The translations under genes were made by a program, and so were the position numbers. A stretch of 5,588 nucleotides of DNA from an uncultured Ruminococcus sp. (GTDB lineage: Bacteria > Bacillota > Clostridia > Oscillospirales > Ruminococcaceae), in NCBI GenBank assembly GCA_947177935.1, contig CAMWWG010000079.1:1-5588 (forward strand), written 5' to 3'. The notes beneath the pieces were generated by a model, which worked only from the letters and a program-made list of their open reading frames with translations, was not told the DNA's origin and did not search any database. Of the stretch, positions 1 to 5,588 are shown piece by piece (positions within the stretch are counted from its first letter, which is position 1; every line of letters starts with the position of its first letter).

Positions 1-2294
1 GTCCTCTCTCGTTCCAGAAAGGTTTGCGCAAAGCATTTGTCGCAACGTTAGGATTATCCGAAAATCAGGCTATTTTCCCGGAACAAGCCCCTGTTTTTGT
101 CGCCCTGGGAAGTGCCCTTTACGCACAGCAAAGCAAGGACTCTCCCAAGCCCGCCGAACTATTATTAGAAAAAGTCCGGAATGCCAAAACGGTTTCTGAT
201 GTCATGACCGGTGAAACATTATTTGCATCTCATGAAGAATACGCCAGATTCATCGAACGGCACAAACAATGCGACCTGCATTATGCCGATCTGAAAACTT
301 ACACCGGTGATGCCTATCTTGGCATTGATTCCGGCTCAACCACGACAAAAGTAGTCTTAATTACGGAAGACGGCAGATTATTATATCACTATTACGGTTC
401 AAACGAAGGTCAGCCGCTGGATAAAATTGCGTCCAAATTAAAACAGATCTATGAAAATAAACATCCGGAGCTGAATATCCGAGCGAGCGCCGTGACAGGT
501 TACGGCGAAGATCTGATCAAAGCCGGATTGTCCGTGAATTTCGGAATCGTGGAAACGGTTGCGCATTTCAAGGCGGCATCTTTTTTCTGTCCCGACGTGG
601 ATTTTATTATCGACATCGGCGGTCAGGATATGAAATGTTTCAAGATCAAGAACGGCACAATTGACAGCATTATGCTCAATGAAGCTTGTTCTTCCGGATG
701 CGGTTCGTTCATCCAGACATTTGCCATGGCGCTCGGCTATGATATTACAGAATTTTCCCAGATGGGATTGTTTGCGGAAAATCCCGTGGAATTAGGATCA
801 AGATGCACGGTCTTCATGAACAGCAGTGTCAAACAAGCCCAGAAAGACGGCGCAACAGTTGAAGACATCTCTGCCGGATTGTCAGCATCTATTATCAAAA
901 ATGCAATTTATAAAGTCATCCGTGCCAAGAGCGTTGACGAACTGGGCAAAAATATTGTCGTACAGGGCGGAACATTCCTGAACGACGCCGTCCTGCGCTG
1001 TTTTGAGCGTGAAATCGGCAGGAATGTCATCCGTCCGGCAATTTCCGGATTAATGGGTGCATTCGGTGCAGCGCTCTATGCCAAAGAACATGTCCAGGAT
1101 TTAAAAAATTCAACGAAAAATCAATTAATCTCTCCGGAAGCGCTGGAACATTTCAATTATACTTCTAAAAATATCCGCTGTGGCGGCTGTACAGCAAATT
1201 GTTTATTAAATGTCATTCGATTCTCCGACGGTGGGAAATTCATTTCCGGAAATCGCTGTGAAAAAGGCGCAGGCATCAAACGAGAAAAAGAAATCCCGGA
1301 TCTGTACAGTTACAAATATCAAAAAATTCTTGATCTTGTCAAGAAAAAACCAGCCCGGAAACGTGGTACGGTCGGCATTCCCTTAGTCCTGAATTATTAT
1401 GAACTGCTCCCGTTCTGGCATAAATTCTTTACCAGTCTTGGCTTTGAAGTCGTCATCTCCGGCGAAAGCGACCGCAAGACCTACTTCAAGGGACAGCACA
1501 CCATCCCTTCCGATACTGTCTGCTATCCGGCGAAGATTGCACACGGACATATTGAAAAACTGCTGGAAAAGCAGGTAGATTTCATTTTCTGGCCGTGCAT
1601 GACATATAATATTCAGGAATCCGATACCAGTCATCATTTTAATTGTCCGGTTGTGGCATACTATCCGGAACTGATGAAAGCCAATCACAGTAATCTGAAT
1701 TCTGAGAATTTTCTCTATCCGTATCTGGATCTGAACAGTCCCAAACATGTCATTTCTGTCATGAAAAAATTACTTGCCAATTATAAAATTCAGAAATTAA
1801 TCCCGGATGCCGTGAAAGCTGCTTATCAGGCACAGGCAGCATTCCGGAAAGATCTCACGGAACAGGCAAAGAAAGTCATTGCGCAGGCAAGAGCAGAACA
1901 ACGCAAGATTATCGTTCTTGCCGGTCGTCCCTATCATCTGGACAAAGAAATCAATCACGGCATTCACAAATTAATTACCAGTCTCGGGCTTGCCGTTGTG
2001 ACGGAGGACAGCATTGCACTGCTCGGCGAAATGCCGAAGCTCCATGTGCATAACCAGTGGACGTATCACAGCCGGCTTTACCGTGCGGCACAGTACGTTA
2101 CGACACAGCCGGATATGCAGCTCGTTCAGCTTGTTTCGTTCGGATGTGGCATTGATGCCATTACCACTGACGAAGTCCGGCGTATTCTGGAATCTTCCGG
2201 AAAACTCTACACACAGCTTAAAATTGACGAAATCACCAATCTTGGTGCGGCAAAAATCCGCCTGAGAAGTCTTCTGGCGGCAATGAATGCCTAA
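1..2294 (+). CDS. Acyl-CoA dehydratase activase-related protein (tandem BadF/HgdC ATPase plus DUF2229), 5' end cut off
   Basis: The reading frame is open to the left edge, so the TTG at 24 is not the start. Bases 3-23 read PLSFQKG, and with a preceding glycine codon ending in GT this resembles the GGPL-type end of a first activase domain; perhaps 200-300 residues lie outside the window. Residues below count from base 24. A complete second ASKHA-fold activase domain spans about 97-355: phosphate loop GIDSGSTTTK (100-109), second phosphate motif DIGGQDMK (197-204), adenosine motif VVQGGTFLND (312-321). Cys222 (NEACSSGCG) and Cys261 (SRCTVF) are 39 apart, as are the [4Fe-4S] ligands Cys127 and Cys166 of HgdC. 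A linker with Cys386, 389, 393 and 412 follows, then a DUF2229/dehydratase-like domain (about 447-756) with Cys500, Cys525 and Cys708. Inferred role: cytoplasmic ATP-driven electron donor fused to a dehydratase-like half, acting with the next gene. The substrate is unknown. Family call is firm; function is not. Confidence 0.9.
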   Translation, partial: PLSFQKGLRKAFVATLGLSENQAIFPEQAPVFVALGSALYAQQSKDSPKPAELLLEKVRNAKTVSDVMTGETLFASHEEYARFIERHKQCDLHYADLKTYTGDAYLGIDSGSTTTKVVLITEDGRLLYHYYGSNEGQPLDKIASKLKQIYENKHPELNIRASAVTGYGEDLIKAGLSVNFGIVETVAHFKAASFFCPDVDFIIDIGGQDMKCFKIKNGTIDSIMLNEACSSGCGSFIQTFAMALGYDITEFSQMGLFAENPVELGSRCTVFMNSSVKQAQKDGATVEDISAGLSASIIKNAIYKVIRAKSVDELGKNIVVQGGTFLNDAVLRCFEREIGRNVIRPAISGLMGAFGAALYAKEHVQDLKNSTKNQLISPEALEHFNYTSKNIRCGGCTANCLLNVIRFSDGGKFISGNRCEKGAGIKREKEIPDLYSYKYQKILDLVKKKPARKRGTVGIPLVLNYYELLPFWHKFFTSLGFEVVISGESDRKTYFKGQHTIPSDTVCYPAKIAHGHIEKLLEKQVDFIFWPCMTYNIQESDTSHHFNCPVVAYYPELMKANHSNLNSENFLYPYLDLNSPKHVISVMKKLLANYKIQKLIPDAVKAAYQAQAAFRKDLTEQAKKVIAQARAEQRKIIVLAGRPYHLDKEINHGIHKLITSLGLAVVTEDSIALLGEMPKLHVHNQWTYHSRLYRAAQYVTTQPDMQLVQLVSFGCGIDAITTDEVRRILESSGKLYTQLKIDEITNLGAAKIRLRSLLAAMNA

Positions 2295-2323
2295 ATTTTA
2301 AAACAGATGAAATTTCAGAAACC

Positions 2324-2334
2324 AGAAAGGAGAA
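2324..2334 (+). promoter_or_regulatory. Ribosome binding site for the second dehydratase-like gene
   Basis: AGAAAGGAGAA contains the strong Shine-Dalgarno core AAAGGAG, 12 bases before the ATG at 2345. It lies in the 50-base gap after the TAA at 2292-2294. It supports an independent start for the downstream gene, rather than a sequencing frameshift inside a fused gene. No promoter or terminator is visible in the gap, so the two genes are probably one transcript. Confidence 0.75.
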
Positions 2335-2344
2335 TCCCTGCTAT

Positions 2345-3622
2345 ATGCCTGAAAATTCCTGCAACTGTCACGTTGAATTGTCCGGGGACGGCTACCCGAT
2401 TTTTACCCCCGAAATGAAAGAAACACATGTGATTCTGATTCCGACCATGCTCGAAATCCATTTTGAATTGCTGATCAGTGTGTTCGGACATTACGGTTAT
2501 CGCTGTGAAATCCTGCACAGCGAATCCCGGAATGTTGTGGAAGAAGGACTGAAAAACGTCCACAATGACACATGCTATCCGGCATTGCTGTGCATTGGTT
2601 TATTCATGGAAGCACTCAAAAGCGGCAAATATGACCCGGATCACACAGCGCTGATGCTCCCTCAGACCGGCGGCGGCTGCCGGGCATCCAATTATATTTA
2701 TCTGCTTCGCAAAGCCCTGAAAGATACGTTTCCGCAAGTCCCTGTAATCTCCCTGAATTTCGTCGGACTTGAAAAAGATCCCCGGAATGGCTGGCACATG
2801 TCCATGCCCATGATTATCCGGTCTATCTATAGTCTGATCTACGGCGATATTCTTCAGAGTCTCTATAATCAGTGCCGTTCTTATGAATTAATCAAGGGCA
2901 GTTCCAAAAAATGCCTTGACAAATGGATTCATACCATGTGCAAGGTTCTGAACACCAAAGATTACACGAATACCAAAAAATATTACAAGCTGATGCTTGC
3001 GGATTTTGCTAAAATTGAACGTTCCCGGATTCCCCGGATCAAAGTCGGGATCGTCGGGGAAATCTATGTCAAATATTCCCCTCTGGCAAATAATCATCTG
3101 GAAGATTTCCTGATTTCTGAGGGATGTGAACCGGTCGTTCCGTCCATGCTGGAATTTGTACTGTATTACTGTGTCAACAAGCTCCATGATGCCAAGCTTT
3201 ACGGCAAAACGAACATTTCCACACCGATTTATCACATGATTTACAGAATGTTCCTGGAAAAACAGAAAGAAGTTGCCAGAATCATTAATGAACACGGCGT
3301 ATTTACACCGCCACATGATTTCGAGCATTTAGTCGAATCCGTCAAACGTTATATCAATCTGGGCGTGAATATGGGCGAGGGATGGTTGATCCCGGCAGAG
3401 ATGGGGGCGCTTGCCGAAAGCGGAACGAAAAATATTATCTGTGCCCAGCCGTTCGGCTGTCTGCCCAATCATATCATTGCCAAAGGCATGAGCCGGGCTG
3501 TGAAAGAACATTATCCGGATGCGAATATCATTGCCATTGACTACGACCCCGGCGCAACCCGTGTCAACCAGGAAAACCGGATTAAATTAATGCTTGCCAA
3601 CGCCAGGACAAGTGAGACATAA
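2345..3622 (+). CDS. 2-hydroxyacyl-CoA dehydratase-like protein (HgdB/COG3581-type), partner of the upstream activase
   Basis: This 425-residue protein resembles the C-terminal module of the large activase-related proteins of Clostridia and, more distantly, the 2-hydroxyglutaryl-CoA dehydratase/benzoyl-CoA reductase subunit family. Visible motifs are NDTCYPA (Cys77), QTGGGCRASNY (Cys112), and a C-terminal CAQPFGCLPNHI block (Cys366, Cys372) followed by IDYDPGATRVNQENR (398-412). Cys77, Cys112 and Cys372 are the likeliest iron-sulfur ligands. There is no signal peptide or membrane segment, so it is cytoplasmic. The ATG at 2345 has a strong ribosome binding site; a later Met24 is possible but has no comparable site. 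The C-terminal half of the upstream protein looks like a diverged copy of this fold, suggesting a two-half complex like HgdA/HgdB that receives electrons from the activase domains. Whether the substrate is a hydroxyacyl-CoA or a small molecule, as for double-cubane cluster proteins, cannot be read from sequence. Confidence 0.85.
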   Translation: MPENSCNCHVELSGDGYPIFTPEMKETHVILIPTMLEIHFELLISVFGHYGYRCEILHSESRNVVEEGLKNVHNDTCYPALLCIGLFMEALKSGKYDPDHTALMLPQTGGGCRASNYIYLLRKALKDTFPQVPVISLNFVGLEKDPRNGWHMSMPMIIRSIYSLIYGDILQSLYNQCRSYELIKGSSKKCLDKWIHTMCKVLNTKDYTNTKKYYKLMLADFAKIERSRIPRIKVGIVGEIYVKYSPLANNHLEDFLISEGCEPVVPSMLEFVLYYCVNKLHDAKLYGKTNISTPIYHMIYRMFLEKQKEVARIINEHGVFTPPHDFEHLVESVKRYINLGVNMGEGWLIPAEMGALAESGTKNIICAQPFGCLPNHIIAKGMSRAVKEHYPDANIIAIDYDPGATRVNQENRIKLMLANARTSET

Positions 3623-3637
3623 TCCGGCATAAAACTA

Positions 3638-3666
3638 TTTACAAATCCGGAAAACTATGCTATAAT
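3638..3666 (+). promoter_or_regulatory. Sigma-A type promoter with extended -10
   Basis: The -35 element TTTACA (3638-3643) and a perfect -10 TATAAT (3661-3666) are separated by 17 bases, the optimal spacing. TGC directly before the -10 (3658-3660) supplies an extended -10 TG. Transcription would begin near 3673, giving a leader of about 40 bases before the ATG at 3713. The -35 begins only 15 bases after the upstream stop codon. It probably drives the small membrane protein gene and proS together. Not experimentally known; called from consensus match alone. Confidence 0.8.
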
Positions 3667-3693
3667 AATATCAGATCAAATAAATTTAAAAAC

Positions 3694-3701
3694 CGGAGGT
3701 G
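3694..3701 (+). promoter_or_regulatory. Ribosome binding site for the small membrane protein gene
   Basis: CGGAGGTG is a near-perfect match to the anti-Shine-Dalgarno complement. The GGAGG core ends 13 bases before the ATG at 3713, which is slightly long. No other in-frame start lies closer, and together with the promoter upstream it supports this short gene being real. Confidence 0.7.
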
Positions 3702-3712
3702 TATCAAATCCT

Positions 3713-4036
3713 ATGAATGAGACTGTCGATACCGGTATGATTCTGGAATTTCTGCTCAGATCCCTCGGCGTGTTCGCTTTGATTTTCCTGATTGCCGTTC
3801 TCACGCCCTGGATGGCGAAGCATGTCGATTCCTGGATTGCAAACTACAAAAAATCCCATGGCGGGAAAAAATCTCCCGAAGATCCGAGATTATATACCGT
3901 CCGGTCAATTTATGAACTGCCTCGGGAAGAATCCAGAGAATCAGAAATTCCGGACGCTGAAAATCCTCCGGACTTTCCGAAGAAAAAATCAAAAAAAGCC
4001 GTTGTTGCTGTCAAGAAAAAAAATAAAAATAATTAA
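3713..4036 (+). CDS. Small single-pass membrane protein with lysine-rich cytoplasmic tail, function unknown
   Basis: I do not recognise this 107-residue protein. One hydrophobic segment runs from about residue 17 to 35 (core GVFALIFLIAVL), preceded by a short, mildly acidic N-terminus (Glu3, Asp6, Glu12). It is followed by a long polar region with Lys36, Lys46, Lys47, Lys51 and Lys52. By the positive-inside rule the N-terminus should face outward and the tail the cytoplasm. The middle (about 66-88) is rich in Glu and Pro and probably disordered; the end (90-107) is very lysine-rich (KKKSKK, KKKNKNN). There are no cysteines, so no lipobox. A strong promoter and ribosome binding site upstream and a 29-base gap to proS argue that it is a true gene in the proS transcript. 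The lysine tail might contact RNA, ribosomes or acidic lipids, but that is speculation. Confidence 0.75.
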   Translation: MNETVDTGMILEFLLRSLGVFALIFLIAVLTPWMAKHVDSWIANYKKSHGGKKSPEDPRLYTVRSIYELPREESRESEIPDAENPPDFPKKKSKKAVVAVKKKNKNN

Positions 4037-4048
4037 TATTTTAAAATC

Positions 4049-4056
4049 AGAAAGGA
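4049..4056 (+). promoter_or_regulatory. Ribosome binding site for proS
   Basis: AGAAAGGA ends 9 bases before the ATG at 4066. It lies in the 29-base gap after the membrane protein gene. No separate promoter, T-box or terminator fits in this gap, so proS is most likely translated from the transcript starting near 3673. Confidence 0.7.
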
Positions 4057-4065
4057 TTTTTTATC

Positions 4066-5517
4066 ATGGCTAAAAATCAGAATCAGAAAAAAGCCGTTGA
4101 GGCGATTACATCCATGGAAGAGGACTTCGCCCAGTGGTATACGGACATTGTTAAAAAAGCAGAACTGATTGCTTACACCAGCGTCAAGGGCTGTATGGTC
4201 ATCCGTCCTTACGGTTATGCGATCTGGGAAAATATCCAGAAAATTCTGGATTCCATGTTCAAGGAAACCGGACATGAAAACGTATGTATGCCGATGTTCA
4301 TTCCCGAATCTCTGCTCCAGAAAGAAAAAGATCATGTGGAGGGTTTCGCCCCTGAAGTTGCCTGGGTAACGCACGGCGGTACGGAAAAACTGGAAGAACG
4401 GCTTTGCGTCCGTCCGACTTCTGAAACATTGTTCTGTGAACATTATGCACAGACCGTCCATTCCTACAGGGATCTCCCCAAATTATACAATCAGTGGGTG
4501 AATGTCGTTCGTTGGGAAAAAACCACAAGACCGTTCCTGCGTTCCCGTGAATTCCTCTGGCAGGAGGGGCACACGATCCATGCGACTGCCGAGGAAGCAA
4601 TTGAAGAAACAGAAAGAATGCTGAATATCTACACAGAATTCTGCAAGAATGCTCTTGCAATGCCGGTTGTTCAGGGAAAAAAGACTGAAAGCGACAAATT
4701 CGCCGGTGCGGTATCTACTTATGCAATTGAGGCACTTATGCACGACGGCAAGGCGCTCCAGGCCGGCACATCCCATTATTTCGGAGATGGATTTGCCAAA
4801 GCATTTAACATCCAGTTCGCCGGCAAAAATAACACGCTGGAATTCCCGCATCAGACAAGCTGGGGTGTGACAACAAGACTGATCGGCGCAATCATTATGA
4901 CGCACGGCGATAATAACGGCTTAGTTCTCCCTCCGGCAATTGCACCGATTCAAGTCGTGATTGTGCCGGCTGCAATGCACAAAGAAGGTGTCCTGGAAAA
5001 AGCAAATGCACTCTATCAGGAATTAAAAAATGCCGGAATCCGTGTCAAATTAGACGATTCTGAGAATTCCCCCGGTTGGAAATTCGCCGAATATGAAATG
5101 AAAGGCGTTCCGGTTCGTGTCGAGATTGGCCCTCGTGATATTGCCGCAAATCAGTGCGTGATTGCAACACGTCACAATTCTGAAAAGACCACAATTTCTT
5201 TGAATGATCTTGTGACAAGCGTAACATCCAAATTGCAGGAAGTCCACGACGGATTATATACTGCCGCACTGGAGAATAGAAAAAACAAAACATACCAATG
5301 CCGTACCATTGACGAAATCAACCGAGCGCTTGCTGAAAAAGGCGACGGATTCATCGAAGCTATGTGGTGCGGTGAGGAATCCTGCGAGGATGAAGTCAAG
5401 GCGCAGACCGGTGCAGGTTCAAGGTGTATTCCGTTTGAACAGAAACAGATTTCAGATACTTGTGTCTGCTGTGGAAAACCCGCAAAACACATGGTTCTCT
5501 GGGGAAAGGCGTATTAA
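4066..5517 (+). CDS. proS: Prolyl-tRNA synthetase, short archaeal/eukaryotic-type form (EC 6.1.1.15)
   Basis: This cytoplasmic enzyme activates proline with ATP and charges tRNA-Pro. At 483 residues it is full length for the short ProRS class. Class II motif 1 is around 42-84 ([17 protein letters not shown] onward). Motif 2 includes RPTSET (116-121) and [14 protein letters not shown] (157-170). Motif 3 is at about 267-294 (GVTTRLIG, then [10 protein letters not shown]). The anticodon-binding domain follows (about 295-400; [12 protein letters not shown]). The C-terminal domain carries Cys435, Cys440, Cys466 and Cys469, with the same spacing as the zinc ligands I recall for Thermus ProRS (427, 432, 458, 461), and ends in the family's usual tyrosine. 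Motifs 2 and 3 are too close for the roughly 180-residue INS editing domain of the long bacterial form, so Ala-tRNA-Pro would have to be cleared in trans. It is the second gene after the promoter near 3638. Identification is secure. Confidence 0.97.
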   Translation: MAKNQNQKKAVEAITSMEEDFAQWYTDIVKKAELIAYTSVKGCMVIRPYGYAIWENIQKILDSMFKETGHENVCMPMFIPESLLQKEKDHVEGFAPEVAWVTHGGTEKLEERLCVRPTSETLFCEHYAQTVHSYRDLPKLYNQWVNVVRWEKTTRPFLRSREFLWQEGHTIHATAEEAIEETERMLNIYTEFCKNALAMPVVQGKKTESDKFAGAVSTYAIEALMHDGKALQAGTSHYFGDGFAKAFNIQFAGKNNTLEFPHQTSWGVTTRLIGAIIMTHGDNNGLVLPPAIAPIQVVIVPAAMHKEGVLEKANALYQELKNAGIRVKLDDSENSPGWKFAEYEMKGVPVRVEIGPRDIAANQCVIATRHNSEKTTISLNDLVTSVTSKLQEVHDGLYTAALENRKNKTYQCRTIDEINRALAEKGDGFIEAMWCGEESCEDEVKAQTGAGSRCIPFEQKQISDTCVCCGKPAKHMVLWGKAY

Positions 5518-5588
5518 TTCATGCCGGATTGTTTAAAAAATAATTTTAAATTTAATTTGAAATTACTGCTTTCTGCTCTTTCCTGTGC
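5518..5588. other. AT-rich 3' flank of proS, no gene seen
   Basis: This tail is strongly AT-rich and contains small AT-only inverted repeats, such as TAATTT-G-AAATTA at 5553-5565. None has the GC stem followed by a T run needed for an intrinsic terminator. No start codon with a ribosome binding site is visible before the window ends, so the proS transcript may stop further downstream. Confidence 0.5.

Noticed and set aside
24..26. TTG as the start of the first gene
   Set aside because: The frame is open through base 3, and the upstream codons encode residues typical of the family, so the gene continues beyond the window.
3667..3712. T-box or other riboswitch ahead of the proS unit
   Set aside because: The leader is only about 40 bases, with no T-box consensus and no terminator/antiterminator stems.
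3792..4073. Forward 93-codon frame overlapping the membrane protein gene
   Set aside because: It has no ribosome binding site of its own and no hydrophobic segment or motif; the overlapping 107-codon frame has both a promoter and a ribosome binding site.
4033..4461. Reverse-strand 142-codon open frame opposite the start of proS
   Set aside because: It lies antisense to a certain gene and has no recognisable domain. The same applies to the other antisense frames opposite the coding genes.
5541..5565. Intrinsic terminator after proS
   Set aside because: The inverted repeats are AT-only with almost no loop, and no GC-rich stem with a following T run is present.
1..5588. Frequent TCCGG/TCCGGA words as a possible uptake or recognition signal
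   Set aside because: They mostly fall inside genes and follow from preferred codons (TCC, CCG, GGA); no regular spacing or strand bias was evident by eye.

Overview
The window looks like a chromosomal segment of a low-to-moderate GC Clostridia-type bacterium (Bacillota). A Ruminococcus/Oscillospiraceae-like gut or rumen anaerobe is my best guess. The reasons are strong AGAAAGGA/GGAGG-type ribosome binding sites, AT-rich intergenic gaps, an oxygen-sensitive 2-hydroxyacyl-CoA dehydratase-type iron-sulfur system, and a short archaeal/eukaryotic-type prolyl-tRNA synthetase. This placement is inferred from gene content and was not tested by any search.

Left part (1-3622): two tandem genes encode one ATP-driven, low-potential electron-transfer system. 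The first is cut by the left edge. It carries the last part of one BadF/HgdC-type activase domain, a complete second activase domain, a four-cysteine linker, and a C-terminal DUF2229/HgdA-B-like domain. The second gene (2345-3622) encodes a 425-residue partner resembling the 2-hydroxyacyl-CoA dehydratase subunit fold. In many Clostridia these modules are, to my knowledge, fused in one protein of about 1400 residues; here they are separated by a stop codon, 50 bases and a good ribosome binding site. The expected mechanism is that the activase hydrolyses ATP to push an electron from its [4Fe-4S] cluster onto an iron-sulfur cluster held by the dehydratase-like halves. The actual substrate is unknown.

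Right part (3623-5517): a near-consensus sigma-A promoter with an extended -10 lies just after the second gene and starts a new unit. That unit holds a small single-pass membrane protein with a lysine-rich tail (107 residues, unrecognised) and, 29 bases later, proS, a complete class II prolyl-tRNA synthetase of 483 residues. The last 71 bases are AT-rich and noncoding as far as seen, with no convincing terminator.

Overall the window is mostly housekeeping and metabolic. I see no mobile element, CRISPR array, RNA gene or clear novel system. The parts most worth a second look are the split activase/dehydratase pair with its two parallel three-cysteine sets, and the unknown membrane protein apparently co-transcribed with proS.
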